DNA of 64,000 nt from DATARH01 sp963712835 (lineage in GTDB: Bacteria > Pseudomonadota > Alphaproteobacteria > ATCC43930 > CGMCC-115725), in assembly GCA_963712835.1 (NCBI GenBank), contig CAVQJJ010000002.1, positions 930,001 through 994,000 on the forward strand, written 5' to 3'. The position numbers and the translations under genes were made by a program. This document shows positions 37,720 to 45,850 of the stretch, in pieces. Each line of letters starts with the position of its first letter. Position 1 is the stretch's first letter. The notes under the pieces are model-generated. The model saw only the letters and a list, made by a program, of their open reading frames with translations, ran no database searches and was not told where the DNA came from.

Positions 37720-37750
37720 ATCCCTCTCCCGTTTCCCGGAGAGGGATTTT
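37720..37750 (+). terminator. Rho-independent terminator or attenuator before coxD
   Basis: ATCCCTCTCC pairs with GGAGAGGGAT around an eight-base loop and is followed by TTTGTTG. The orientation terminates plus-strand transcripts. It lies only about 20 bases before the coxD ATG, so it might attenuate coxD or mark the end of a unit that was disrupted here. Confidence 0.6.
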
Positions 37751-37769
37751 GTTGCGAACCGGACACTGG

Positions 37770-38705
37770 ATGGCCACGTCGAAAACCCCTGCCCTGCCCG
37801 CTTCGGTCGATGCCACGCTCGCGATGCTGGGGAGTGCCGATTACGTCGCCGACCGTAGCCTTGCGACCGCGGTGCATCTCGCGCTGCACCTGAAGCGGCC
37901 GCTGTTTCTCGAGGGCGAGGCCGGGGTCGGCAAGACCGAGATTGCCAAGGTGCTGGCGAGCGCGCTCGGCCGCAAGCTGATCCGTCTGCAATGCTACGAG
38001 GGGCTCGACGTCGCCTCGGCCGTCTACGAGTGGGATTACGCGCGGCAGATGATCGAAATCCGCCTCGCCGAGGCGGGCGACGAGGATCGTACGGAGATCG
38101 AGAGCACGATCTTTTCCGACCGGTTCCTGATCAAGCGGCCGTTGTTGCAAGCGCTGGAACCGGAGATCGCGGGCGCGCCGGTGTTGCTGATTGACGAATT
38201 GGATCGAACCGACGAGCCGTTTGAAGCTTACCTATTGGAATTGCTCTCGGATTTTCAGGTCACGATCCCCGAGATCGGCACGCTCCACGCCGAGCATCCG
38301 CCGATCGTCGTCATCACTTCGAACCGCACGCGCGAAATCCACGACGCGCTGAAGCGGCGCTGCTTCTACTACTGGGTCGACTACCCGAATGCTGAACGGG
38401 AGCTCGAAATCCTCGGAAAGAAAGCGCCGGGAGCCGCGCCCGAGCTGTCGCACGCGGTCGTCGGGTTTGTCCAGAAGCTGCGCAAGATGGATTTGTTCAA
38501 GCTTCCCGGTATCGCCGAGACCATCGACTGGACCGAGGCGTTGATGCAGTTGGACGTGCTCGAGCTGACCCCGAACGCGATCAACGACACGCTCGGCGTG
38601 CTTCTCAAATACCAGGACGACATTGCCCGCATTCAGGGCAGCGAGGCGGCGCGCCTGCTCGACCAGGTCAAGTCCGAGCTCGCCGCCGCGCCGCGCGGCG
38701 CCTGA
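37770..38705 (+). CDS. coxD: MoxR-type AAA+ ATPase (CoxD)
   Basis: A 311-residue AAA+ ATPase with Walker A GEAGVGKTEIA, Walker B VLLIDELDRTDE and sensor 1 VVITSNRTREI. In CO dehydrogenase systems CoxD is reported to act in maturation of the molybdenum active site. The ATG at 37770 begins MATSKTPALP; no clear ribosome-binding site precedes it. It overlaps coxE by one base. Confidence 0.9.
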   Translation: MATSKTPALPASVDATLAMLGSADYVADRSLATAVHLALHLKRPLFLEGEAGVGKTEIAKVLASALGRKLIRLQCYEGLDVASAVYEWDYARQMIEIRLAEAGDEDRTEIESTIFSDRFLIKRPLLQALEPEIAGAPVLLIDELDRTDEPFEAYLLELLSDFQVTIPEIGTLHAEHPPIVVITSNRTREIHDALKRRCFYYWVDYPNAERELEILGKKAPGAAPELSHAVVGFVQKLRKMDLFKLPGIAETIDWTEALMQLDVLELTPNAINDTLGVLLKYQDDIARIQGSEAARLLDQVKSELAAAPRGA

Positions 38706-39925
38706 TGTCGGACGCCGCCGAACCAGACGGCCGGCTCGTCGCCAATCTGATGCATTTCGCGCGTACCTTGCGCGCCGCCGGACTGCCGGTCGGCCCGGGC
38801 AAGGTCATCGACGCAGTTGCCGCAGTAAGAGCGGTCGGCATTACCAATCGCGCTGATTTCTACTGGACGCTGCACGCGGTGTTCGTCAACCGGCCGGACC
38901 AGCGGGCGCTCTTCGACCAGGCGTTTCACGTCTTCTGGCGCAACCCCGAGCTGCTCAAGAAGATGATGTCGCTCGTTCTCCCGGAGATGAGCCTCGACCT
39001 GCCGGAAGACGAGAAGGGCGAGATGCTGCGCCGGCTGGCCGAAGCGCTGCACCCGCATCCCGAAGCGCGGGAGACCGGCGAGACCGAGCTCGAATTCGAC
39101 GCGGCGATGACGTTTTCCGATCGCGAGCAACTCCAGGGCATGGATTTCGAGAAAATGTCGCTGGACGAGCTGGCGGATGCGAAGGCGGCGATCGCGCGGC
39201 TCCAACTTCCCGGGCTCGATCGGCCGACGCGACGCTTCGCACCCAACCCACGCGGCGCCCGTGCCGATATGCGCGCGACGTTACGTGCCGCGCTGCGTTC
39301 CGGCGGCATCATCGATCTGAAGCGCAAGAGCCGCCGGCTGCGCCCGCCGCCGCTGGTGGTGCTGTGCGACATTTCCGGCTCGATGAGCCGTTACAGCCGC
39401 ATGTTCCTGCATTTCATGCATGCGATCACCAATGATCGTGATCGCGTCTTCACCTTCGTTTTCGGCACGCGGCTCACCAACATCACCCGCTATCTACGCT
39501 TTAAGGATGTCGATCTGGCGCTTGATAAGGTCGCCGAGGCTGTCGCCGATTGGTCGGGAGGAACGCGCATCGGCCATTGCCTCGTCGACTTCAACCTGTT
39601 GTGGTCGCGGCGTGTTTTGGGCCAGGGTGCGATCGTGGTGCTGATCACGGATGGCTTGGATCGCGATGTCGGCGTCGGCCTCGCGCATGAGATGGACCGG
39701 CTGCATCGCTCGTGCCGCCGGTTGATTTGGCTCAATCCGCTGTTGCGTTACGAGGGGTTCGAGCCAAAATCTTTGGGGATGAGGGCGATGTTGCCGCACG
39801 TCGACGAATTCCGTCCGGTGCACAATCTCGAAAGCCTCGAAACCCTGGTGACGGTGCTGAGCGCGCCGGCGCCGCGACGATTGACGGCAGCCTTACAGCT
39901 GCAAACGGGAGCGCGAGCAGCCTAG
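38705..39925 (+). CDS. coxE: VWA-domain protein (CoxE)
   Basis: A 406-residue protein with a C-terminal von Willebrand type A domain. The MIDAS is CDISGSMSRYSR near residue 224, with further motifs in TRIGHCL and LITDGLDRD. The N-terminal part is the CoxE region. It partners CoxD in molybdenum hydroxylase maturation. Its start codon overlaps the coxD stop (TGATG). Confidence 0.9.
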   Translation: MSDAAEPDGRLVANLMHFARTLRAAGLPVGPGKVIDAVAAVRAVGITNRADFYWTLHAVFVNRPDQRALFDQAFHVFWRNPELLKKMMSLVLPEMSLDLPEDEKGEMLRRLAEALHPHPEARETGETELEFDAAMTFSDREQLQGMDFEKMSLDELADAKAAIARLQLPGLDRPTRRFAPNPRGARADMRATLRAALRSGGIIDLKRKSRRLRPPPLVVLCDISGSMSRYSRMFLHFMHAITNDRDRVFTFVFGTRLTNITRYLRFKDVDLALDKVAEAVADWSGGTRIGHCLVDFNLLWSRRVLGQGAIVVLITDGLDRDVGVGLAHEMDRLHRSCRRLIWLNPLLRYEGFEPKSLGMRAMLPHVDEFRPVHNLESLETLVTVLSAPAPRRLTAALQLQTGARAA

Positions 39926-39948
39926 GGCGAAGCCCGAAGGGAGAGACG

Positions 39949-40269
39949 ATGAGCGATCACGCGGAAATCCTGCAACAGGCGGCCGATTGGCGCCACGCCG
40001 GCAAGGGTGTGGCGCTGGCGACCGTAGTGAAGACCTGGGGCTCGTCGCCGCGGCCGGCCGGGGCAAAGCTCGCCGTCGCCGAGGACGGCGCTTTTGTCGG
40101 CTCGGTGTCGGGCGGCTGCGTTGAGGGTGCGGTGATCGAAGAGGCCCAAGTGGCGATCCGCGACGGCAAGCCCCGGCTCCTCGATTTCGGCGTCAGCGAT
40201 GAGCAGGCTTGGGAAGTCGGCCTCGCCTGCGGCGGCAAGATCGAAATCTTTGTCGAGCCCGTCGAATGA
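39949..40269 (+). CDS. XdhC/CoxI N-terminal-domain protein
   Basis: A 106-residue protein with the XdhC/CoxI domain: ALATVVKTWGSSPRPAGAKL and VGSVSGGCVEGAVIEEA, which carries the conserved SGGCVE cysteine. Such proteins bind molybdenum cofactor and help sulfurate or insert it into XO-family enzymes. GGGAGAG precedes the ATG at 39949. The Rossmann half is encoded separately by the next gene, with a four-base overlap. Confidence 0.88.
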   Translation: MSDHAEILQQAADWRHAGKGVALATVVKTWGSSPRPAGAKLAVAEDGAFVGSVSGGCVEGAVIEEAQVAIRDGKPRLLDFGVSDEQAWEVGLACGGKIEIFVEPVE

Positions 40270-40964
40270 AGAGCCAATATCTCGACGCGGTGCTCGCCGC
40301 CAATACCGAGGGTCGCTCGGTCGCGCTGGCGACCGACCTCAAATCTGGCGCGCAACTCTTTCTCGACGGCGACCAAGCCGAAGGCAATCTCGAACTCGAC
40401 GAGATGTCCCTCGGCGCCATGCGCGAGGCTCTGCGCGCCGACCGCAATATATCGCTTGATACGACGCAGGGCCGAGTCTTTGTCCAGGTGTTCAGCCCGC
40501 CGCGTCGCTGCTTTGTGATCGGCGCGGTGCATATCGCGCAACCGCTGGTGCCAATGCTGGCTGCGTGCGACTACAAGCCCATCGTCATCGATCCGCGCGG
40601 CGCTTGGGCCACCGAGGCGCGCTTTCCCGGCGTCGAGCTGTCGAGTGAGTGGCCGGACGAAGCGCTGGAGCGCATGAAGCCGGATCGGTCGTCCGCGGTC
40701 GTCGCGCTGACGCACGACCCCAAGATCGACGATCCAGGCCTTATCGTTGCGCTGCGCTCGCCGGCGTTTTACATCGGCGCGCTCGGCTCGCGGCGGACCC
40801 ATGCCAAGCGGCTGGAGCGGCTGGCCAAGGAAGGCTTTGGCGAAAACGAGCTGTCGCGCATTCACGGACCGATCGGGCTCAATATCGGCGGCGTGTCGCA
40901 GGCTGAAGTCGCCGTGTCGATCGTCGCGGAGATGACGCAGGTGTTGCGTCGCGGCGAGGTATAG
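40266..40964 (+). CDS. XdhC Rossmann-domain protein
   Basis: A 232-residue protein with an N-terminal about 90-residue region and the C-terminal XdhC Rossmann domain, seen in CFVIGAVHIAQPL, IVIDPRGAWAT, ALTHDPKID and YIGALGSRRTHAKR. It is the second half of XdhC, split off as its own gene. The two probably function together in cofactor maturation for CoxL. Confidence 0.88.
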   Translation: MKSQYLDAVLAANTEGRSVALATDLKSGAQLFLDGDQAEGNLELDEMSLGAMREALRADRNISLDTTQGRVFVQVFSPPRRCFVIGAVHIAQPLVPMLAACDYKPIVIDPRGAWATEARFPGVELSSEWPDEALERMKPDRSSAVVALTHDPKIDDPGLIVALRSPAFYIGALGSRRTHAKRLERLAKEGFGENELSRIHGPIGLNIGGVSQAEVAVSIVAEMTQVLRRGEV

Positions 40965-40972
40965 AGGCGCGG

Positions 40973-42625
40973 ATGCAGTTTGGCGAGGTCCCGGTCGAGC
41001 AGGCGGAAGGGGCGATTCTTGTCCACAGCCTGAGGCTCGGCAAGACGGCGCTCAGGAAAGGCCGAATCCTGTCGGCGACGGATCTCGCCGAGATCGAAGC
41101 AGCCGGGATCCACGAGATCACCGTCGTCCGCCTCGAACCCGGCGATGTGCGCGAAGACCCCGCCGCTGACCGCATCGCGGCCGCCGCGGCTGGCCCTGGG
41201 ATCACGACCGCGCCCGCTTTCACCGGCCGCGCCAACCTCTTTGCCGAGGCGAAAGGGGTGCTGGTCTTTGATCGCGAGCAACTCGACCGGCTCAATCTGA
41301 TCGACGAGGCGGTCACGCTCGGCACGCTGCCGCCTTATGCCGTTGTCGAGCCGAGGCAGATGGTGGCGACGGTAAAAATCATTCCCTTTGCCGTGCCCGA
41401 GGAAGCGGTCGCGCGCTGCGCCGCGATCGCGGCCGAGGGAGGCAAGCTGCTCCGTGTCGCGGCGTTCCGACCGCTCGCGATCGGGATGATCCAGACCCGA
41501 CTTGCCGGCCTCAAAGAATCGATCCTCGACAAGACGCACGAGGTCACAATTAGGCGGCTCGATACGCTCGGCTGCAACCTCGCATTCGAACGCCGCTGTG
41601 CGCACAAAACGGGCGAGCTTGCCGAGCAGATCGAAGCCGCGATTAAAGATATCGATATGCTGCTGATCCACGGCGCGTCGGCGATTGTCGACCGGCGCGA
41701 TGTCATTCCCGCCGCAATCGAGGCTGCGGGCGGCACGATCGATCATTTCGGCATGCCGGTCGACCCCGGCAATTTGCTTTTGCTTGGCCGCCTTAGAAGC
41801 AAACCGGTGCTGGGCCTCCCCGGCTGCGCGCGCTCGCCAAAGATCAACGGGTTTGACTGGGTCCTCGAACGCCTGGTCGCGGGGCTGCCGGTTGGCCGGC
41901 GCGAGATCATGTCGATGGGCGCCGGCGGGCTCCTGGCGGAAATCCCCATGCGCGGCCTGAAGCGTGAGGAGGCCGGTGCGGCGCCCGCCTCGCGGCCGGT
42001 TGCCAAAGTCCCACCGGGCCCGCGCATCGCCGCGCTGCTGCTTGCAGCCGGCAAGTCGAGCCGCATGGGCGAGAACAAGATGCTCGCCGAGATCGATGGA
42101 AGGCCGATGGTCGCGCGCACCGCACAGCGACTGCTGTCGTCGCGGGCGCGGCCAATCATCGCCGTGCTCGGCAACCGCGCCGACAATGTCGACGCGGCAC
42201 TCGGCAAATTGCCGGTCGAACGTGTCATCAACCTGGATTTCGCTGCGGGGCTTTCGACATCGCTCAAGCGCGGCCTCGCTGCTCTCCCCGATGAAGTCGA
42301 CGGTGTGGTCGTTTGCCTCGCCGACATGCCGCTGATCGCCGGGCGCGACATCGACCGGCTGATCGGCGCGTTCAACCCGCTCGAAGGCCGCGCCATCATC
42401 GTGCCGACGCGGCGCGGCAAGCGCGGCAACCCAATCCTCTGGTCGCGCCAATTCATTCCCGAGATGATGGCGCTGTCGGGCGACAGCGGCGCGCGCAAGC
42501 TGATCGAAGACCACGCCGATCTCGTCACCGAGATTGAGATGGAGAACGACGCTATCTTTGTCGATATCGACACACCGCAAGCACTCGCCGAATTGCGCGA
42601 GCGGGTAAAGCCGAGCGCGGCTTAA
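40973..42625 (+). CDS. Fusion of molybdopterin-binding domain and MocA/MobA-type nucleotidyltransferase
   Basis: A 550-residue two-domain protein. Residues 1 to about 345 carry a MoeA/MogA-like molybdopterin-binding region, with LLIHGASAIVDRRDVIPA and FGMPVDPGNLLLLG. Residues about 355-550 are a nucleotidyltransferase with LLLAAGKSSRMGENKML and VVCLADMPLI. XO-family enzymes normally need the cytosine-dinucleotide cofactor made by MocA, so that role is inferred from context. It starts eight bases after the XdhC gene. Confidence 0.88.
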   Translation: MQFGEVPVEQAEGAILVHSLRLGKTALRKGRILSATDLAEIEAAGIHEITVVRLEPGDVREDPAADRIAAAAAGPGITTAPAFTGRANLFAEAKGVLVFDREQLDRLNLIDEAVTLGTLPPYAVVEPRQMVATVKIIPFAVPEEAVARCAAIAAEGGKLLRVAAFRPLAIGMIQTRLAGLKESILDKTHEVTIRRLDTLGCNLAFERRCAHKTGELAEQIEAAIKDIDMLLIHGASAIVDRRDVIPAAIEAAGGTIDHFGMPVDPGNLLLLGRLRSKPVLGLPGCARSPKINGFDWVLERLVAGLPVGRREIMSMGAGGLLAEIPMRGLKREEAGAAPASRPVAKVPPGPRIAALLLAAGKSSRMGENKMLAEIDGRPMVARTAQRLLSSRARPIIAVLGNRADNVDAALGKLPVERVINLDFAAGLSTSLKRGLAALPDEVDGVVVCLADMPLIAGRDIDRLIGAFNPLEGRAIIVPTRRGKRGNPILWSRQFIPEMMALSGDSGARKLIEDHADLVTEIEMENDAIFVDIDTPQALAELRERVKPSAA

Positions 42626-42663
42626 TTACCACATATCTCCTCGAACCCGTTCATGAAGAGGAG

Positions 42664-43008
42664 ATGGAGCCGAGTTCCGTTTATGGGCTGTTTGTGCGAG
42701 CGATGACCGAACGCAAGCAGATTGTTTGCACCTATAGCGGCCTACACCGCGAAGTGTGTCCGATTATCTCGGGTTGGACCAAAGATGGCGTCGAGGCCGC
42801 CCTGACTGACCAATTTGCTGGCGGGACCAGCGATCCGGCAGGCTTGCCGCCCGGCGGCGACTGGAAGTTCATGCATCTGGTCGGGGAGAGGCCGTCGCAT
42901 GCGGGCACCGCTCATTATACCTGCGTGAAAATCGTCGATCTCGATGTCAATCCCGACGGTCCCTACAAGCCGCAGCGTCGATTGGGGGATCTCCTTCCAA
43001 CCGATTAA
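42664..43008 (+). CDS. Conserved hypothetical protein
   Basis: A 114-residue cytoplasmic protein without membrane segments. The segment RKQIVCTYSGLHREVCPIISGW, followed by GLPPGGDWKFMHL, resembles a widespread short hypothetical family of alphaproteobacteria. No catalytic signature is visible. It starts 38 bases after the molybdopterin fusion gene and is not obviously part of that operon. Confidence 0.6.
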   Translation: MEPSSVYGLFVRAMTERKQIVCTYSGLHREVCPIISGWTKDGVEAALTDQFAGGTSDPAGLPPGGDWKFMHLVGERPSHAGTAHYTCVKIVDLDVNPDGPYKPQRRLGDLLPTD

Positions 43009-43152
43009 AACTTTATCCGACGACGCTCCGTCGGCTCCTCTGCCATTGTCGTGATGGAGGGCAATAGTCACCTTCCCGGGGGCAGAGCTCCGGACCTCGA
43101 TCTCCGTCGGGTGACGATTTGCACAAATAACGCCTCAGCGCTGCTGCCTTGT

Positions 43153-43557
43153 TTATCGCTTCGCGTTGGCGATCAGGTAGGCGGCGAAATCGGTCGGCTT
43201 GAGCTTGATGACCTTGAGTTCGCTCTCGCCAGACAGCGCGCGGGCGATGATGAAATGGTTCTCGACCTTCGTCGGGTCCAGCCGGAAGACCCCGCGCGCG
43301 CCCTTGAGCTTTGGATAGAAATTCGGGTCGACCATGCGTTCCTTGGCGACGAGGCGGTCGATCGCGGCGCCCTCGTCCATATCCTCGACCGGCTCGGACT
43401 TGACGATCAACCAGTCGCTTTCGCCTGCCCAGCCTGCAGCGGCTTCCTGTTTCGGGTCGCCCTGGGTGACGCCGACCTTATAGATGTGCTTACCGAGCCC
43501 GACGTCGGACGCCCATTTGCCGGTCTTGACGCTGCGCGCGACAAAGATGCTCGCCAT
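43153..43557 (-). CDS. Conserved hypothetical protein, GIY-YIG-like N-terminus
   Basis: A 134-residue protein starting MASIFVARSVKTGKWA and followed by GKHIYKVGVTQGDP. The spacing is loosely reminiscent of GIY-YIG nucleases of the T5orf172 type, but the Tyr and Gly pattern is incomplete, so nuclease function is not claimed. It lies next to a membrane-protein gene on the same strand, 14 bases apart. Confidence 0.6.
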   Translation of the reverse strand: MASIFVARSVKTGKWASDVGLGKHIYKVGVTQGDPKQEAAAGWAGESDWLIVKSEPVEDMDEGAAIDRLVAKERMVDPNFYPKLKGARGVFRLDPTKVENHFIIARALSGESELKVIKLKPTDFAAYLIANAKR

Positions 43558-43571
43558 TTAGATTCCCCGAG

Positions 43572-44033
43572 CTAACCCCAATAGCGGCCGCTGCCGCCAA
43601 TCGCGACGGTGATTAGTCCGAGGATCAGATTGACCATCACGAGGATGCGGATGTGGTTGAGCTGCGCCGCGGCGGCGATATTGTCGCCGGCATCGAGCGC
43701 CGCCCGAAAACGCTTCCACGGCGCGAAGTAAAGATGGAGGAAGATCAATATCATAATGATGCCAACCGCCATCATTAGATGAACATGCAGGCCGGCGGCG
43801 TACCCACCAAGGAGCAGCGTGAAGCCAGTGATCAGCAGCAGGACGCCCGCCGCGAACACCCATGCGAAAAATCCGGCAAACACACGCCGCCACAGCGCCA
43901 GGCGCGCCGCCGGCTCAAGCGGGCCGGTTGCAGGGCGCAGCACGATATAGGCGAAGAACATGCCGCCGACCCACACGACCGCGCTGATCGTGTGCAAGAT
44001 CGCCGCGATCGACGGAACGATTACATTGTCCAT
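43572..44033 (-). CDS. CopD-like integral membrane protein
   Basis: A 153-residue protein with four predicted helices (about residues 7-30, 50-72, 80-102 and 125-147). It has histidines at HTISAVVWVGGMFFAYIVLRP and HVHLMM, typical of CopD/DUF2269-like proteins. The conserved His residues may bind haem or copper. It may form one unit with the hypothetical gene downstream. Confidence 0.75.
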   Translation of the reverse strand: MDNVIVPSIAAILHTISAVVWVGGMFFAYIVLRPATGPLEPAARLALWRRVFAGFFAWVFAAGVLLLITGFTLLLGGYAAGLHVHLMMAVGIIMILIFLHLYFAPWKRFRAALDAGDNIAAAAQLNHIRILVMVNLILGLITVAIGGSGRYWG

Positions 44034-44042
44034 GATTGCAAC

Positions 44043-44741
44043 TTAGCAGCCATAGCCGGGCGATTTCCGCCCGAGGCCGCCGTAAAGGTCGAGCATCCGG
44101 CCGCGCCACACGAACACCGGGTCGTCTTGCGTCACCAACTCGAAATCGCTGATCGAGCGCGCCCATTGGAACGCGCCAAAGACGATGTAGTCGGCGTAGG
44201 CCGGCGCATCGCCGCAGACAAAAGCCTGCCGTGCGACAGTACGGCGTAGCGGATCGAGACTGGCGCGGAAGGCGGGCAACTGCGTTTCGCGGTCTTTCAC
44301 GACATCCTCAAGGCTCATGCCGCCGAACCGCGGCTCGCGCGACTGGCGGAAATATTCCTGATCCTTGGGGCCGATATGCTTGTAGATATCGAGCAGGACT
44401 AGTCGGATGAGCCCGACCTGCAGCACCGTTTCGGTCCAGTTCTGCACGAATTTAGAGAGGCCGCGTGCCGCGGCGCCGGGAAAGAGGCTCGGGCGATCGG
44501 GGTAGCGCTCTTCCAGATGGTCGGCGATGGCCGACGAATCGTGTACCACCTTGCCGCCATCGATGATGACCGGGACGCGCCCGTCATTCGGCGTCGGCAG
44601 CTTGTCCTTTTCGGTGAAGCGCCAAGGCACGGTCTCGACCTCGAGCCCCTTATGCGCCAAGGCCATTTTCGCGCGCCAGCAGAACGGGCTGAACCGACGG
44701 TCCGCCTCGACTCCGGCGAGATCGTACATCGTGATCGTCAT
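44043..44741 (-). CDS. Glutathione S-transferase family protein
   Basis: A 232-residue protein with an N-terminal thioredoxin-like GST domain (SPFCWRAKMALAHKGL; VPVIIDGGKVVHDSSAIADHLE) and a helical C-terminal domain. The DSS motif binds the gamma-glutamyl group. GGAAGG lies before the ATG at 44741; four codons of upstream frame are discarded. The substrate is unknown. Confidence 0.88.
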   Translation of the reverse strand: MTITMYDLAGVEADRRFSPFCWRAKMALAHKGLEVETVPWRFTEKDKLPTPNDGRVPVIIDGGKVVHDSSAIADHLEERYPDRPSLFPGAAARGLSKFVQNWTETVLQVGLIRLVLLDIYKHIGPKDQEYFRQSREPRFGGMSLEDVVKDRETQLPAFRASLDPLRRTVARQAFVCGDAPAYADYIVFGAFQWARSISDFELVTQDDPVFVWRGRMLDLYGGLGRKSPGYGC

Positions 44742-44871
44742 CAGCCTTCCCATCCGATGCCGGGTCGCACTATGGCGCGTCCGGGCGTCCGGCGGAAGGT
44801 TGCTCTATGCCCCTCGCCTTGCCCTATACCCAGCGCATGCTATAAGGCGCGCACAAGCTGCGGAGGCGCGC

Positions 44872-45330
44872 TTGCCGATCGTCTACATCTTGAACGGGCC
44901 GAACTTAAACCTGCTCGGCGTACGCGAGCCGGCGACGTATGGCTATGACACGCTCGCCGACGTCGAGCAGCGCTGCCTGGCCCGCGCGAACGCGCTCGAC
45001 CTGCAGATCGATTTCCGCCAAACCAATCATGAGGGTCAGTTGGTCGATTGGATCCAGGAAGCGCGCGAGTCGGCCGACGGGATTATCCTCAACGCCGGGG
45101 CGCTGACCCACACCTCGGTCGCGGTCCACGATGCGCTCAAGGCCGCTGATCTGCCGATCATCGAGGTGCATCTATCGAACATCTTTCGGCGCGAAAGCTT
45201 CCGGCATCTATCCTATGTCAGCCTCGCCGCGAATGGCGGCATTTTCGGTCTTGGGCCGCAGGGCTACGAGCTGGCGCTCGAAGCGGTCGCCGCGCTGATC
45301 GAAGACAAGCCGGGCGAGGCCCCTCGGTGA
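44872..45330 (+). CDS. aroQ: Type II 3-dehydroquinate dehydratase
   Basis: A 152-residue type II dehydroquinase. It shows ILNGPNLNLLGVREPATYG with the catalytic Tyr and Arg, FRQTNHEGQLVDWI, LNAGALTHTSVAV, and EVHLSNIFRRESFRHLSYVS with the catalytic His region. It acts in the shikimate pathway. The start is a TTG at 44872, chosen because GGAGG lies five bases upstream and the protein begins at the usual position. Its stop overlaps the accB start. Confidence 0.94.
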   Translation: MPIVYILNGPNLNLLGVREPATYGYDTLADVEQRCLARANALDLQIDFRQTNHEGQLVDWIQEARESADGIILNAGALTHTSVAVHDALKAADLPIIEVHLSNIFRRESFRHLSYVSLAANGGIFGLGPQGYELALEAVAALIEDKPGEAPR

Positions 45331-45827
45331 GGTTTGGCGGCCGCCGTACCAAGCTGGCGCCCGATCCTGACCTGATCCGCTCGCTGGCGAAGCTGCTCGA
45401 CGAGACCGGGCTGACCGAGATCGAGTGCGGCTCCGGCGATCAGCGCATCCGGGTCGCTAAACAGGTCGGCGCGTTACCGGCTTTTGTCTCAAGTCCGCAG
45501 ACGGCAGCAGCCGAGAAACCGGCGCCTGCTCTACCGCCGCCTCCACCGGGAAGCAACGGCGCCGCACACCCGGGCGCCAACGGGCACGATCTTCCCGGCA
45601 CGCTGAAAGCGCCACTGGTCGGCATCGCCTACCTCGCCGCGGAGCCAGGCGCATCACCTTACGTCAAGGTCGGCGACACGGTAGCCGAAGGTCAGACGCT
45701 GATGATCATCGAGGCGATGAAGGTCATGAACCAGATTCGCGCGCCCCGCGCCGGCCGTATCTCGCGTGTCTATATCGGAGACGCCGAGCCGGTCGAGTAC
45801 GGGACGGCGCTGATGTTGATCGAATAG
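45327..45827 (+). CDS. accB: Biotin carboxyl carrier protein of acetyl-CoA carboxylase
   Basis: A 166-residue carrier with an N-terminal helical segment, a Pro/Ala-rich linker (about 55-90) and a biotinyl domain whose acceptor lysine lies in EAMKVMN. It begins with GTG at 45327 overlapping the aroQ stop. AccB and AccC together form the biotin carboxylase half of acetyl-CoA carboxylase. Confidence 0.93.
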   Translation: MRFGGRRTKLAPDPDLIRSLAKLLDETGLTEIECGSGDQRIRVAKQVGALPAFVSSPQTAAAEKPAPALPPPPPGSNGAAHPGANGHDLPGTLKAPLVGIAYLAAEPGASPYVKVGDTVAEGQTLMIIEAMKVMNQIRAPRAGRISRVYIGDAEPVEYGTALMLIE

Positions 45828-45850
45828 CGCTCAGCGCGCGTCCTATCGAA

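Noticed and set aside
37604..37816. 70-codon minus-strand frame upstream of the antitoxin
   Set aside because: It overlaps the antitoxin in another frame and has no family features.
40862..42580. 572-codon minus-strand frame opposite the molybdopterin fusion gene
   Set aside because: Antisense shadow without recognisable domains.
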